DNA of 64,000 nucleotides from positions 620,001 through 684,000 of the forward strand of contig NZ_CP134399.1 in the NCBI RefSeq assembly GCF_002968295.1. Direction: 5' to 3'. Position numbers and translations under genes: made by a program. Positions within the stretch are counted from its first letter, which is position 1; every line of letters begins with the position of its first letter. The notes under the pieces were generated by a model, which saw only the letters and a program-made list of their open reading frames with translations, did no database searches and was not told where the DNA came from. Of the stretch, positions 16,579 through 31,896 are shown piece by piece. The stretch comes from Mycobacterium sp. ITM-2016-00317 (GTDB taxonomy: Bacteria > Actinomycetota > Actinomycetes > Mycobacteriales > Mycobacteriaceae).

Positions 16579-18669
16579 GTGGTGCCCGACGCGCCGAACG
16601 CGACAGCCCCGACCAATCCGGCTATCTACATCGCGTCGCCCGAGGGCGACACCGGGAAATCGACGATCGCGCTCGGCATCCTGCACCGCCTCGCGGCGAC
16701 GGTCGCGCGGGTCGGGGTGTTCCGGCCGATCACCCGAATGGGTGAGCAGCGCGACTACATCCTCGAGATGCTGCTCGACCACACCACCGCGGAACTGGCC
16801 TACGACGACTGCGTCGGGGTCGGCTACCAGCAGCTGCACGAGGACCCGGACACGGCACTGGCCGACATCGTCGACCGGTTCCACCGGGTCGCCGACCGGT
16901 GCGACGCGGTGCTGGTGGTCGGCAGCGACTACACCGATGTGGCCGCACCCAGCGAGCTGTCCATGAACGCCCGCATCGCCGCGAATCTCGGGGCGCCGGT
17001 GGTGCTCGCGGTCAAGGCGAAGGGCCGCACCCCCGAACAGGTCGTCCAGGTCGTCGAACTGTGCATCGACGAGATCGCCGCGCAGCACGCCTACACTGCC
17101 GCGGTGGTGGCCAACCGCTGCGACCCGGCCGAGGCCGCCGAGGTGGCCGCGGCGCTGGCCCGGATCGATCCCCGCACCTACGTGCTGCCCGAGGAACCGC
17201 TGCTGGTCGCCCCGTCGGTGGCCGAACTGCGGGACGCGGTCGAGGGCACCCCGGTGCAGGGCGACCTCGCGCTGCTCGATCGGGAAGTGCTCGACGTGCT
17301 CGTCGCAGGCATGACGGCCGAGCATGTGCTGGAACGACTCACCGAGGGCATCGCGGTCATCACCCCCGGCGACCGCTCCGACGTGGTGCTCGCCGTGCTC
17401 AGTGCCCATGCGGCGGAGGGCTTTCCGTCGCTCTCGGCGGTGATCCTCAATGGCGGTCTGACCCTGCACCCGGCGATCGATTCGCTGGTGTCCGGGCTGG
17501 GTCTGCGGCTGCCGATCATCGAGACCAGGTTCGGCACCTTCGAGACCGCGAGCCGGGTGGCGGCCACCCGCGGGCGGGTGACCGCCTCGTCGCACCGCAA
17601 GATCGACACCGCGCTGGCCCTGATGGAGACCCACGTCGACGTCGAGGAACTGTTGACGCACCTGGCTTTTCCGATCCCGACGGTGGTCACCCCGCAGATG
17701 TTCGCCCACCGGCTGCTGGACCGGGCCCGGGCGGACCGCAAACGCATCGTGCTGCCCGAGGGCGACGACGACCGCATCCTCAAGGCCGCGGGCCGACTGC
17801 TCGACCGCAGTGTGGCCGACCTGACGATCCTCGGCGACGAGGCCCAGATCCGCGCACGCGCAGCCGAACTCGGCGTCGACCTGTCGAGCGCGCAGGTGCT
17901 CGACCCGCAGACCAGCGACCTGTGCGAGCGGTTCGCCGAGCAGTACGCGCAGCTGCGCGCGCACAAGGGCGTCACGCTGGAACAGGCGCGCGACGTCATG
18001 CGCGACGTGTCGTACTTCGGCACCATGCTGGTGTACAACGACATGGTCGACGGCATGGTGTCAGGCGCCAAGCACACCACCGCGCACACGGTGCGGCCCG
18101 CGTTCGAGATCATCAAGACCCAGCCGGACGTCTCGACGGTTTCGAGCATCTTCCTGATGTGCCTGGCCCACGAGGTGCTCGCCTACGGAGACTGCGCGAT
18201 CGTGCCTGACCCCACCGCCGAACAGCTCGCCGACATCGCGATCTCGTCGGCGCGGACCGCCGCGCAGTTCGGCATCGAGCCGAGGGTCGCGATGCTGTCG
18301 TACTCGACCGGCACGTCCGGCAGCGGAGCGGACGTCGAAAAGGTGCGCACCGCAGCCGAACTGGTCCGTCAGCGGGCACCCGAGCTGCTGGTCGAGGGGC
18401 CCATCCAGTACGACGCGGCGGTGGAGCCGTCGGTGGCCAAGACCAAGATGCCGGACTCGAAGGTGGCCGGGCACGCCACCGTGCTGATCTTCCCGGACCT
18501 CAACACCGGCAACAACACCTACAAGGCGGTGCAGCGCAGCGCGGGAGCCATCGCGATCGGGCCGGTGCTGCAGGGGCTGAACAAACCCGTCAACGATCTG
18601 TCCCGCGGTGCCCTCGTCGAGGACATCGTCTACACGGTGGCCCTCACCGCGATCCAGGCCCAGGGGTGA
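16579..18669 (+). CDS. pta: Phosphate acetyltransferase
   Basis: 696 residues; converts acetyl-CoA and phosphate to acetyl phosphate and CoA in acetate metabolism. The long form is present: an N-terminal P-loop-like domain ([16 protein letters not shown]), a DRTGG regulatory domain, and the C-terminal catalytic domain from about residue 375 ([19 protein letters not shown]) with [15 protein letters not shown] and [16 protein letters not shown]. The start is one of two adjacent GTG codons (16579, 16582). The stop overlaps the ackA GTG by four bases. M. tuberculosis keeps the same pair (Rv0408-Rv0409). Confidence 0.96.
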   Translation: MVPDAPNATAPTNPAIYIASPEGDTGKSTIALGILHRLAATVARVGVFRPITRMGEQRDYILEMLLDHTTAELAYDDCVGVGYQQLHEDPDTALADIVDRFHRVADRCDAVLVVGSDYTDVAAPSELSMNARIAANLGAPVVLAVKAKGRTPEQVVQVVELCIDEIAAQHAYTAAVVANRCDPAEAAEVAAALARIDPRTYVLPEEPLLVAPSVAELRDAVEGTPVQGDLALLDREVLDVLVAGMTAEHVLERLTEGIAVITPGDRSDVVLAVLSAHAAEGFPSLSAVILNGGLTLHPAIDSLVSGLGLRLPIIETRFGTFETASRVAATRGRVTASSHRKIDTALALMETHVDVEELLTHLAFPIPTVVTPQMFAHRLLDRARADRKRIVLPEGDDDRILKAAGRLLDRSVADLTILGDEAQIRARAAELGVDLSSAQVLDPQTSDLCERFAEQYAQLRAHKGVTLEQARDVMRDVSYFGTMLVYNDMVDGMVSGAKHTTAHTVRPAFEIIKTQPDVSTVSSIFLMCLAHEVLAYGDCAIVPDPTAEQLADIAISSARTAAQFGIEPRVAMLSYSTGTSGSGADVEKVRTAAELVRQRAPELLVEGPIQYDAAVEPSVAKTKMPDSKVAGHATVLIFPDLNTGNNTYKAVQRSAGAIAIGPVLQGLNKPVNDLSRGALVEDIVYTVALTAIQAQG

Positions 18670-19847
18670 ACGAGATGTCACGATCGGTATTGGTGCTCAA
18701 CTCGGGCTCGTCGTCGGTGAAATATGCGGTGATGGACCCGGATTCGGGTGTGCTCGTCGCCGACGGGATCGTCGAGCGGATCGGCGACCCGCGACCGGAC
18801 GCCGGCGGCGTCCCCGACCACGCCGCGGCGATGGAGGTGGTCTTCGACGCGTTGGCCTCCGACGGCCACACCCTCGAGGAACTGGGCCTCGTCGCGGTGG
18901 GGCACCGCGTCGTGCACGGCGGTCCCGACCTGCACGAGCCGACGATCGTCGACGACGACACCCTGGTACGGCTCAAGGAACTGTCACCCCTTGCGCCGCT
19001 GCACAATCCGCCGGCCATCCTGGGAATCGAAGTGGCCCGGAAAGCGCTGCCCGACCTGCCGCACATCGCGGTGTTCGACACGGCGTTCTTCCACCACCTG
19101 CCGCCCGCGGCCGCCACTTACGCGATCGACGCCGAGGTCGCCGACTCCTGGAGCATCCGCCGCTACGGCTTCCACGGCACCTCGCACCAGTACGTCAGCG
19201 AACAGGCGGCCGCGTTCCTCGGCGTGCCGCTGGAATCGCTGAGCCAGATCGTGCTGCACCTCGGCAACGGCGCTTCCGCGTCGGCGATCGTCGGCGGCAG
19301 ACCCGTGGAGACCTCGATGGGCCTGACCCCGATGGAGGGGCTGGTGATGGGAACACGTTCGGGTGACGTGGACCCCGGGATCATCTTCTACCTGTGGCGC
19401 ACCGCGGGCATGGAGGTCGAGGACATCGAGACGATGCTCAACAAACGCTCGGGGGTCCGCGGCCTCGGCGGCGAAATCGACTTCCGGGAGCTGCACCGCG
19501 AGATCGAATCCGGCGACGCCGCAGCCCAATTGGCCTACGACGTGTACATCCACCGGCTGCGCAAATACATCGGCGCCTACCTGGCGGTGCTCGGCTCGGC
19601 CGACGTCATCACCTTCACCGCCGGGGTCGGCGAGAACGACGCGGAGGTCCGGCGCGACGCGCTGTCGGGGCTTACCGCGTTCGGCATCGAACTCGACGAG
19701 CACCTCAACGAGAGCCCGGCCAGAACGGCCAGGCGGATCTCCCCGGACGGGGCCCCGATCACCGTCCTAGTTGTACCCACCAACGAGGAGTTGGCGATCG
19801 CCCGCGCGTGTGCGCGCGTACTTGCCGCCGGGCTCGGCGACGGGTAG
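18666..19847 (+). CDS. ackA: Acetate kinase
   Basis: 393 residues. It interconverts acetyl phosphate plus ADP with acetate plus ATP. ASKHA-fold signatures are visible: [15 protein letters not shown] at the N terminus, [29 protein letters not shown] and TAGVGEN. The GTG at 18666 overlaps the pta stop (GTGA); an ATG three codons later could also serve. The last 81 bases are antisense to the end of the convergent STAS gene, so the two 3' ends share sequence. Confidence 0.96.
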   Translation: MNEMSRSVLVLNSGSSSVKYAVMDPDSGVLVADGIVERIGDPRPDAGGVPDHAAAMEVVFDALASDGHTLEELGLVAVGHRVVHGGPDLHEPTIVDDDTLVRLKELSPLAPLHNPPAILGIEVARKALPDLPHIAVFDTAFFHHLPPAAATYAIDAEVADSWSIRRYGFHGTSHQYVSEQAAAFLGVPLESLSQIVLHLGNGASASAIVGGRPVETSMGLTPMEGLVMGTRSGDVDPGIIFYLWRTAGMEVEDIETMLNKRSGVRGLGGEIDFRELHREIESGDAAAQLAYDVYIHRLRKYIGAYLAVLGSADVITFTAGVGENDAEVRRDALSGLTAFGIELDEHLNESPARTARRISPDGAPITVLVVPTNEELAIARACARVLAAGLGDG

Positions 19848-20225
19848 CTCGCGCTGCGGGTCGCAGATCGACAGCAGCCGGCGCACCTGAGTTCCCGCGA
19901 GCAGGCTCCAGCGAACGCCGCCGCGGGCGCAGACCACGTTCACGTTGGACAGTGCGGCGAATCCCGACGCGGCGAAGAACTCGACGGTCTGCAGGTCGAG
20001 GATCACCTTGTGGGCGCCGCCCAGCCGCTTCTCCACGTAGCGGGCCAGGGCCGTGCCGTTGTTCGCGTCGACCTCGCCGTGGACTGTCACCAGCACGGTC
20101 GACGGCGGAAGTAGGCAGGCGGCGAACGTCGCGCGATGGTGTTCCTCGCGAAGACCGAACGAGTTCGGATCCGGCCGGAAGACCCGCTGCGTGCTGGGGG
20201 CCGGCAGGGGATCGGTAATGGACAT
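19767..20225 (-). CDS. STAS-domain protein (anti-sigma-factor antagonist-like)
   Basis: 152 residues. The STAS core is clear: [21 protein letters not shown], then [20 protein letters not shown], where the Ser in AASGF is at the usual phosphorylation position of anti-anti-sigma factors. The final 27 residues, rich in Arg and Gly, are encoded opposite the end of ackA and extend past the normal domain end. GGGAG six bases before the ATG supports the start. Partner-switching regulation of a sigma factor is the family role; no anti-sigma kinase is nearby. Confidence 0.8.
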   Translation of the reverse strand: MSITDPLPAPSTQRVFRPDPNSFGLREEHHRATFAACLLPPSTVLVTVHGEVDANNGTALARYVEKRLGGAHKVILDLQTVEFFAASGFAALSNVNVVCARGGVRWSLLAGTQVRRLLSICDPQRELPVAEPGGKYARTRAGDRQLLVGGYN

Positions 20226-20499
20226 ATGGACTCCCTAAACGAAGTCAGGAGGCACCGTGAAATTCGTTTCGGGTGAGGTCAGGGGATCGGGCCCTAGTGT
20301 CTCAAAGCTGCGCCGATGACGTCACCTTGTGATGTGCGACACGATACTACGGAATCCGTGGTGTGACCATAAAACGTTTTGAATCACATGTATGTACGTT
20401 CACCAGCGCGTTTGGCGGTATGTCCGGGCAACGCCGGCACGACCGGGTGCCGCCGGGGCGGTCCAGGGGTGTCCAGCAACGAAATCCGTTGTTTGCCGG
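20226..20499. other. Intergenic region between STAS gene and pknG 3' end
   Basis: 274 bases with no supportable gene. It should carry the minus-strand promoter of the STAS gene: TAGTAT (20349-20344) is a good -10 candidate and would leave an untranslated leader of about 110 bases. A TGACGTCA palindrome lies at about 20318-20325 within that leader. Near the pknG end, CAACG-AAATC-CGTTG forms a short stem (about 20476-20490), a weak candidate for a 3' structure. A leader this long is unusual here because many neighbouring starts look leaderless. Confidence 0.4.
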
Positions 20500-23812
<3,313 letters not shown>

Positions 23813-23813
<1 letters not shown>

Positions 23814-25186
23814 CACCGGTACTCGCTCAATCTCGGCCAGATCCCCAGCGCCACCGCCACGGCCGCCATGATCGACAGCGCCGCGGCGCCCACCGTCGAA
23901 CCGGACAGCACCCGCCGGGCGTTGACGATCTCGTTGCGCAGCTGCGTCCGGCTCTGCTCGATGCCCTTACTCAGCGCCTCGTCGAGCTTGTTGAACGCGG
24001 GGGTGGAGTCGTCCTCGCCGGTGCCCAGCGCCACCTGCGTCGCCGCCTGGTAGTTGCCGACCGCGATGTAGGCCGAGATCCGGTCGTCGGCCGCCCGCCA
24101 CCGGTCCAGCAGCGCGTCCGCGTCGGACAGGTCGGACTTGTCGATTGCGTCGTCACGGGCCAGGTAGCGGGCGAGCTGCTGCTTCATCTCCTCGATGCGC
24201 TGGTAGTAGGACTGCTTACGGACATCCTCGTCGCCGCGGCGGATCAGCGACAGCGTCTCGTCGGCGCGCGCCTGCTGCGCGGTGATCGCCAGCGTCGTCA
24301 CCGTCTTCAGCGACTCGGCGGCGGTCTCCTTGGCGCTGCGGCTGTCCGAGGTGGAGATCACCAGCGCCGTGCCCACCCAGATCAGCATGATCAGCACCGC
24401 CATCCCGCCGGCGACGAAGCCGACGTTGACGCGGCGCCGGGTGCGCTTGGCCAGCCAGCGGTTGGCGAACACACCGAACAGCAGAGTCGCGACCACCACC
24501 AGGATCACCGGCGTCGGGATCCTGGTGGATGCGGTGGTCTCGGCGTCCACCCGTGCCGAGGTCTCCTCGTACAGCCGCTGGGCGTCGGGCAGGATCTGCT
24601 GCTGCATCAGCGCCGACGCCTCGGACAGGTACGACGAGCCGACCGGATTGCCCGCCCGGTTGTTCGTCCTTGCCGTCTCGACCAGCCCGGTGTACACCGC
24701 CAGCCGGGCGTTGATCCGGCCCAGCAGCTGCACCAGTGACTCCTCGGTCAGGCCGCTCGACGCCCGCGTCACCGCGACGGACGCGTCGGTGATCGCCTGC
24801 TCGTAGCGCTGGCGCACCGCGCGCGGTTCCGAACCGGCGATGAACGCGGTCGCCGCGGCCGCGTCGGCGACCGAGAGTGTGGTGTAGAGCTGCCCCGCGG
24901 CGAACGACAGCGGCTCGGTGTGGTCCAGCACGGTGGTCAGCGCGTTCTGCCGGTCGTTGATGGTGGTCGAGGTCGCGAAGGCGCTGGCCACCACCAGCGC
25001 GGCGAGCACCAGCCCGATCGTCAGGATCCGTCCGGGCGTGGTCCAGAGGAACCACCACCGCGGATGCGCCGCGGTTGTCGGCGACCGCGACGCCAGAGGC
25101 TCGGTCGAGGGGTGCGCCAACTCCACAGTCACGTCTGGGCGGACCTCATCCTGGTCTCGGTCTGTTCGGCGGTCGGTCTTCTGCAA
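23813..25186 (-). CDS. glnX: Membrane sensor protein GlnX (Rv0412c-like)
   Basis: 457 residues with four membrane segments (about 53-73, 222-240, 253-275, 425-445). These enclose two helical external domains of about 150 residues each, for example FAAGQLYTTLSVADAAAATAF and ARADETLSLIRRGDEDVRKQS, which resemble four-helix-bundle sensor domains. In mycobacteria GlnX works with GlnH to regulate PknG. The stop overlaps the glnH start region. A TAGAAT hexamer lies just upstream on the minus strand (25209-25204). Confidence 0.88.
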
Positions 25187-25203
25187 ACTCTAGCTACGGA
25201 CGG

Positions 25204-25290
25204 ATTCTATGAGGGAAGTCTAAGAGCTGACGGTGCGGCATGCGGGGATTCAGGTGCCCCGAATGTCGGCGCGTTCCCTATCCTGAACGC
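25204..25290. promoter_or_regulatory. Divergent promoter region for glnX operon and mutT3
   Basis: On the minus strand TAGAAT (25209-25204) is a good -10 for glnX-glnH-pknG. On the plus strand TATCCT (25279-25284) sits six bases before the GTG at 25291, the spacing expected of a leaderless mutT3 transcript. No clear -35 elements are seen for either. Confidence 0.45.
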
Positions 25291-25782
25291 GTGCGCGGAG
25301 ACGGGGACGGCTGGGTGGTGTCGGCGGCGGGCAATGCCTACTGGGGCCGGCACGGCGCCGCGGGCCTGTTGCTGCGCGCGCCGCGGCCCGACGGATCGGC
25401 CGCCGTGCTGCTCCAGCACCGCGCGCCGTGGAGCCACCAGGGCGGCACCTGGGGGCTGCCGGGCGGCGCCCGCGACAGTCACGAGACCGCCGAGCAGGCC
25501 GCGGTGCGCGAGGCCGAAGAGGAAGCGGGGCTGACGGCGGAGCAGGTGACCGTGCGGACCACGGTGGTCACCGCCGAGGTGTCCGGGTGGACCTACACCA
25601 CGGTGATCGCCGACGCGTCGGTGGAATTGGACACCGTGCCCAACCGGGAGAGCGCCGAGCTGCGCTGGGTCGCCGAGGACGAGGTCGCGGACCTGCCGCT
25701 GCACCCCGGTTTCGCCGCCAGCTGGGACCGTCTGCGCGAGGTCACGGCCGCGATCCCGCTGCTGGTCAACCCGCCGAGCTGA
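25291..25782 (+). CDS. mutT3: NUDIX hydrolase MutT3
   Basis: 163 residues from the GTG at 25291. The Nudix box is complete: [18 protein letters not shown] followed by EEEAGL. M. tuberculosis MutT3 (Rv0413) belongs to the nucleotide-pool-sanitising family that hydrolyses oxidised dGTP-like substrates. The N-terminal [11 protein letters not shown] matches that protein. An in-frame ATG at 25240 would add a CPEC-containing stretch, but the TATCCT hexamer places the start at 25291. The 3' end overlaps convergent thiE by 17 bases. Confidence 0.9.
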   Translation: MRGDGDGWVVSAAGNAYWGRHGAAGLLLRAPRPDGSAAVLLQHRAPWSHQGGTWGLPGGARDSHETAEQAAVREAEEEAGLTAEQVTVRTTVVTAEVSGWTYTTVIADASVELDTVPNRESAELRWVAEDEVADLPLHPGFAASWDRLREVTAAIPLLVNPPS

Positions 25783-26428
25783 GCATCCCGGCGAGCTGTC
25801 GGGCCGCCGCCTTCGGATCGTCGGCCGCGGTGATCGCCCGCACCACCACCACCCGCCGCGCCCCGGCCGCCAGGACCTCCGGCAGCCGGTCGGCGTCGAT
25901 GCCGCCGATCGCGAACCACGGCTTGTCGGTGCCCAGCGCCGCGGCGGCGCGCACCAGCTCCAGCCCCGGCGCGGCCCGGCCCGGTTTCGTCGGCGTCGGC
26001 CAGCACGGCCCCACACAGAAGTAGTCGACGTCCTCGGCGACCGCGGCCCGGACCTGCTCCAGGTCGTGCGTCGAGCGGCCCACCACGCGGCGGCCGACGA
26101 TCTCCCGCGCCACGGTCAGCGGCAGGTCGTCCTGACCCAGGTGCAGCACGTCGGCCCCGCCCGCGCGCGCGACGTCGGCGCGGTCGTTGACCGCGAACAG
26201 CGCGCCGTGCCTGCGGGCGGCGTCGCCGAGAACCTCCAGTGCGGCGATCTCGTCGCGCGCCTCCAGCGGGCCGAACTGCTGTTCCCCGGCGGAGCCCTTG
26301 TCGCGGAGCTGGATGATGTCGACGCCGCCGGCCAACGCCGCGTCGGCGAACTCGGCGAGGTCGCCACGCTCGCGGCGGGCGTCGGTGCACAGGTAGAGCG
26401 AGGCGCTCGCTAGACGGGGTTCACGCAC
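25766..26428 (-). CDS. thiE: Thiamine-phosphate synthase
   Basis: 220 residues. Couples HMP-pyrophosphate and thiazole phosphate to thiamine phosphate. Active-site segments of the family are present: [15 protein letters not shown] (pyrophosphate and Mg site), [34 protein letters not shown] and AIGGID. It points away from the thiOSG operon, and the TPP aptamer at 26471 is oriented for thiO, so I see no riboswitch control of thiE itself. Confidence 0.96.
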   Translation of the reverse strand: MREPRLASASLYLCTDARRERGDLAEFADAALAGGVDIIQLRDKGSAGEQQFGPLEARDEIAALEVLGDAARRHGALFAVNDRADVARAGGADVLHLGQDDLPLTVAREIVGRRVVGRSTHDLEQVRAAVAEDVDYFCVGPCWPTPTKPGRAAPGLELVRAAAALGTDKPWFAIGGIDADRLPEVLAAGARRVVVVRAITAADDPKAAARQLAGMLSSAG

Positions 26429-26470
26429 CCTCGAACGCTAGCGCCGTCGCGACGTAGGCTGGTAGCCGAC

Positions 26471-26558
26471 CACACGGGAGTCCCGGGAACGGGGACTGAG
26501 AGTGAGTCCGGCCGACTCTTACCGTCACACCTGATCCGGGTCATGCCGGCGAAGGGAG
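26471..26558 (+). ncRNA. TPP riboswitch upstream of thiO
   Basis: Matches the THI-box core in order: CGGGAG at the 5' stem, GGGGACTGAGAGTG, then ACACCTGATCCGGGTCATGC and CGGCGAAGGGAG. Binding of thiamine pyrophosphate would fold the aptamer. The 3' element contains GGGAG, which lies about ten bases before the ATG at 26569, so sequestration of the ribosome-binding site is the likely mechanism. A TAGGCT hexamer (26455-26460) just upstream is a suitable -10. Confidence 0.93.
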
Positions 26559-26568
26559 TTAGCCCGCG

Positions 26569-27591
26569 ATGTCCCCCCAGTCGCCTGCGCCGACGCGCGG
26601 AACGGTCGCGGTCGTCGGCGGCGGTGTCATCGGCCTCTCGGTGGCCCGGCGCGCACTGCAGGACGGCTGGAGCGTGCGGGTGCACCGGGCCGATGCGGCC
26701 GGCGCGTCGTGGGTGGCCGGCGGCATGCTCGCCCCGCACAGCGAGGGCTGGCCCGGCGAGGAGCAGCTGCTGCGGATCGGCCTGGAGTCGCTGCGGCTGT
26801 GGCACGACGGGTTCCTGGACGGATTGCCCGCCGAGGTGGTCACCGCGCGCCAGTCACTGGTGGTGGCCGTCGACCGGGCCGACGCCGCCGACCTGCGGAC
26901 CGTCGCCGAATGGTTGTCCGGGCAGGGCCACCCGGTGAGCCCGACCAGCACCGCCCGCGATATCGAACCCCTTCTCGCCCAGGGCATCCGGCACGGCTTC
27001 CTGGCCGAGACCGAACTGGCCGTCGACAACCGCGCGGTGGTCGCCGCGCTGGCCGCCCAGTGTGAACGGCTCGGTGCCCGGTGGGCGCCGCCGGTGTCCG
27101 ACCTGTCCGAGACCGGCGACGCCGACACCGTGGTGATCGCCAACGGCATCGATGCCCCCACGCTGTGGCCCGGGTTGCCGGTACGCCCCGTCAAAGGCGA
27201 GGTGCTGCGGCTGCGGTGGCGCCGCGGCTGCCTGCCCGCCCCGCGGCGGGTGGTGCGCGCGCGGGTGCACGGCCGCCAGGTCTACGTGGTGCCGCGCGCC
27301 GACGGCGTCGTGGTCGGCGCGACGCAGTACGAACACGGCCGCGACACCGCGACCACGGTCAGCGGGGTACGGGACCTGCTCGACGACGCGTGCGCGGTGA
27401 TGCCTGCGCTGGGGGAGTACGAGCTGGCCGAGGCCGCGCGGCCTGCGCCCGATGACGCCGGACAACCTCCCGTTGGTCGGCAGGCTCGACGAGCGCACAC
27501 TGGTCGCCGCCGGGCACGGCCGGTCGGGTTTCCTGTTGGCGCCGTGGACGGCGCAGACGATCGCCGCCGAACTGGAAGGAGCGCTGGTCCG

Positions 27592-27595
<4 letters not shown>
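26569..27595 (+). pseudogene. thiO: Glycine oxidase ThiO, one frameshift
   Basis: FAD-dependent oxidase that makes the glycine imine needed for the thiazole ring. Frame 1 from ATG 26569 gives VAVVGGGVIGLSVARRAL (FAD motif) through VVGATQYEHGRDT and ELAEAA. The C-terminal part, [16 protein letters not shown] through [19 protein letters not shown], is in the +1 frame starting at 27440. The break lies at about 27436-27440 in GCCGCGCGGCC. Restoring two bases gives 342 residues, close to M. tuberculosis ThiO. As read, frame 1 continues through unrelated sequence into thiS. Confidence 0.88.
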
Positions 27596-29291
<1,696 letters not shown>

Positions 29292-29295
<4 letters not shown>

Positions 29296-30209
29296 TCGAA
29301 CTGACCGCCCTGACAAAGGTTTTCCGGTCGGGCCGCGGATCGTTCCGCGCCGTGGACGGATTGACCTGCACGATCGAACCCGGCCGGGTGACCGGATTCC
29401 TCGGGCCCAACGGCGCGGGCAAGACCACCACGATGCGGATGATCCTCGGACTCGACCACCCCACCTCGGGCAGCGCCACCATCGACGGGCGCAGCTACCG
29501 ACAGCTGAGGGACCCGCTGCGCACGGTCGGCGCACTGCTCGACGCCCGGCAGGTGCACCCGAACCGCACGGCGCGCAACCATCTGCGGTGGATGGCCGCC
29601 GCCAACCGGATCTCCGCCGCCCGGGCCGACGAGGTCCTCGGCATGGTCGGACTGGCCTCGGTCGCGGACTCGCGCGCCGCCACGCTGTCGCTGGGCATGA
29701 GCCAGCGGCTCGGCATCGCGGCGGCACTGCTCGGTGACCCCCCGGTGCTGCTGTTCGACGAACCGGTCAACGGTCTCGACCCCGAGGGCATCCACTGGGT
29801 CCGCAGCCTGATGCGCACCCTCGCCGCGGAAGGCCGCACCGTGCTGGTTTCCAGCCATCTGCTCGCCGAGATGGCCGACACCGCCGACCGGTTGGTGGTG
29901 ATCGGCAAGGGCCGGCTGATCGCGTCGACGACGGTGGCCGAGTTCACCGGGAGCTCCGGCGCGGCGCCGGTGCGGGTACGCGCGCCGCGGCTGCAGGACC
30001 TGCACGCCGCGCTCACCGAGGCCGGGTTCACGGTGGACGCCGAGCCCGACGCGCTGACGGTGCGCGACACCACCACCGAGGCGGTCGGCGAACTCGCCGC
30101 TGCGCGCTCGCTGGTGCTGCACGAGTTGAGCACCCGCGGGGTCTCGCTGGAGCAGGCCTACCTGGCCTCGACCGAGGACGCCACCGCGTACCGGGCGGGG
30201 GACGGGTGA
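29292..30209 (+). CDS. ABC transporter ATP-binding protein
   Basis: 305 residues. ATPase with Walker A GPNGAGKTT, signature LSLGMSQRL (Gly-Met instead of Gly-Gln, common in exporters of the CcmA type), Walker B VLLFDEPVNGLDP and switch His in LVSSHLLAEM. It pairs with the following membrane gene (overlap of four bases) as an exporter of unknown cargo. An accessory C-terminal domain of about 80 residues follows the ATPase. Neighbours suggest co-transcription with thiG and the SGNH gene. Confidence 0.92.
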
Positions 30210-30961
30210 GGCGCGCTGCTGCGGTGATCAACGCCGAGCGCGTCAAGCTGACCACGGTGCGCTCACCGCTGTGGGCCGCGCTGGCGGCCACGGTGCTCAG
30301 CGTCGGGCTGGCCGCGCTGCAGTCCTCCGTCGCCTACGGCTACGCGCGGCTGAGCGTGCCCGAGGCCGCGCTCGGGGTCGCGGTGTTCGGGATCCCGGTG
30401 CTGATGATCGTCGCGGCGATGGCGGTGACGAGCGAGTACCGCAGCGGGCTGATCTCGGTGACGTTCCTGGCCACCCCGGACCGCACCCTGGTGATGTGTG
30501 CCAAAGCATGTGTGGCGGCGCTGTTCTCGGCCGTGGTGGCGGTGGTCATGGTGCTCGGCTCGGTCTCGGTGGCCCGGCTGGTCGCCGACCAGGGCGTCGC
30601 GGATGCACTGACGGTGTCGGCCACCGTGCCTTTCGCCGCGGCGGTGGTGCCGTATGCGGCACTGGCGGCGGTGCTCGGTGTCGGGGTTGCGGCGCTGCTG
30701 CGGCACACCGCGGGCGCGGTGACGGTCCTGCTGCTGTGGCCTCTGCTGGTCGAGCCGCTACTGGCGAACCTGCCCGGCCGCGGCTGGCAGATCGGCCCGT
30801 ATCTGCCGTTCGGGAACGCGTTGCGCTTCCTCGACGTGCAGTGGCTCTACCCCGGCCTCTCGATGCCCTGGGGCCCGGCCGGCTCGCTGGGCTACTTCGC
30901 CGCGGTGGTCGCCGTGGTGTTCGCCGCGGCGCTGATCACCGTCAACCGGCGCGACGCCTAG
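30206..30961 (+). CDS. ABC transporter permease
   Basis: 251 residues, six hydrophobic segments (starting near residues 22, 58, 105, 141, 166 and 228). The layout fits ABC-2-type permeases: INAERVKLTTVRSPLW at the N terminus and AVTSEYRSGLISVTFLATP in the cytoplasmic loop that contacts the ATPase. A GTG start overlaps the ATPase stop. No binding protein is present, so export rather than import is expected. Cargo unknown. Confidence 0.88.
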   Translation: MRRAAAVINAERVKLTTVRSPLWAALAATVLSVGLAALQSSVAYGYARLSVPEAALGVAVFGIPVLMIVAAMAVTSEYRSGLISVTFLATPDRTLVMCAKACVAALFSAVVAVVMVLGSVSVARLVADQGVADALTVSATVPFAAAVVPYAALAAVLGVGVAALLRHTAGAVTVLLLWPLLVEPLLANLPGRGWQIGPYLPFGNALRFLDVQWLYPGLSMPWGPAGSLGYFAAVVAVVFAAALITVNRRDA

Positions 30962-30971
30962 CATGGCGCAC

Positions 30972-31886
30972 GTGAGCGCACCGCAGACCGTGGAACTGGA
31001 CCTGCCGCACCTGAAGGTCACCGCGCTGGCCTGGGGTCCGCCCGACGGCCGGCTGGTGCTGTGCCTGCACGGCTTCCCGGACAGCGCGTGGGGGTGGCGG
31101 AAACTGGCTCCGCTGCTCGCCGAACGCGGTATGCGGGTCGTCGCGCCGTTCGCGCGCGGCTACGCCCCGACCGGGCCCGCCCCCGACGGCGACTACCACA
31201 TCGGCGCGCTGATGTACGACGCGCTGGCGGTGCACCGCGCGCTCGGTGCGCCCGACGATGCGGTGCTGATCGGCCACGACTGGGGTGCGTTCACCGCCGG
31301 CGCGCTGGCCGCCCATCCGGAATCGCCGTTCGCCGAGCACATTACGATGGCCGTGCCGCCGATCGGTGCCGTCGCGCGGATGCGGGGGTCGATCGGCCGC
31401 CAGCTGCGCATGCTGCCGCGCCAGCTGCGCAACAGCTGGTACATCCTGTTCTTCCAACTGCCGGGGCTGCCCGAACGCGTTCTGCCCCGGGTCATCCCGA
31501 CGCTCTGGCGGGACTGGGGGCCTCCGGGTCACGACACCGGCGCGGAACTGGACGACGCGCTGGCCGCGCTGCCGAGCCTGGTCCACCGCCGTGCCGCGGT
31601 CGACTACTACCGCGCGCTGGTGCGCCCGACGCGGCGACCCGGCAAGACCTACGCCGACCTGCACCGCCACTGCTTCGGGATGCCCCGGGGGCCGATCCTG
31701 CACGTGCAGGGCGCCGAGGACGGCGCGATGAAGGCCGAATACGCCGCACCGATCGGGGCGGCGCTGCCCGAGGGCAGCAGGGTGGTGACGATTCCGGCGG
31801 CCGGGCACTTCCTGCAGATCGAACGTCCCGGCGAGGCCGCCGCGGCCGTCCTGGACTATCTCGGCGCCCGTACGGGTCCGCGCTAA
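30972..31886 (+). CDS. Alpha/beta hydrolase (epoxide-hydrolase-like)
   Basis: 304 residues. HGFPDS provides the oxyanion hole HGxP, GHDWGAF carries an Asp nucleophile (GxDxG form) as in epoxide hydrolases and dehalogenases, and GHFLQIERP carries the catalytic His. A lid domain lies between. I placed the start at GTG 30972 because TAGCAT (30959-30964), made from the stop of the permease gene, is seven bases upstream and would give a leaderless message. An ATG at 30963 is the alternative. Confidence 0.85.
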   Translation: MSAPQTVELDLPHLKVTALAWGPPDGRLVLCLHGFPDSAWGWRKLAPLLAERGMRVVAPFARGYAPTGPAPDGDYHIGALMYDALAVHRALGAPDDAVLIGHDWGAFTAGALAAHPESPFAEHITMAVPPIGAVARMRGSIGRQLRMLPRQLRNSWYILFFQLPGLPERVLPRVIPTLWRDWGPPGHDTGAELDDALAALPSLVHRRAAVDYYRALVRPTRRPGKTYADLHRHCFGMPRGPILHVQGAEDGAMKAEYAAPIGAALPEGSRVVTIPAAGHFLQIERPGEAAAAVLDYLGARTGPR

Positions 31887-31896
31887 CGTGGGGACC

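Noticed and set aside
27436..27442. Programmed frameshift in thiO
   Set aside because: No slippery heptamer, stimulatory hairpin or conserved precedent for ThiO, and four other genes in the window show the same kind of GC-run break.
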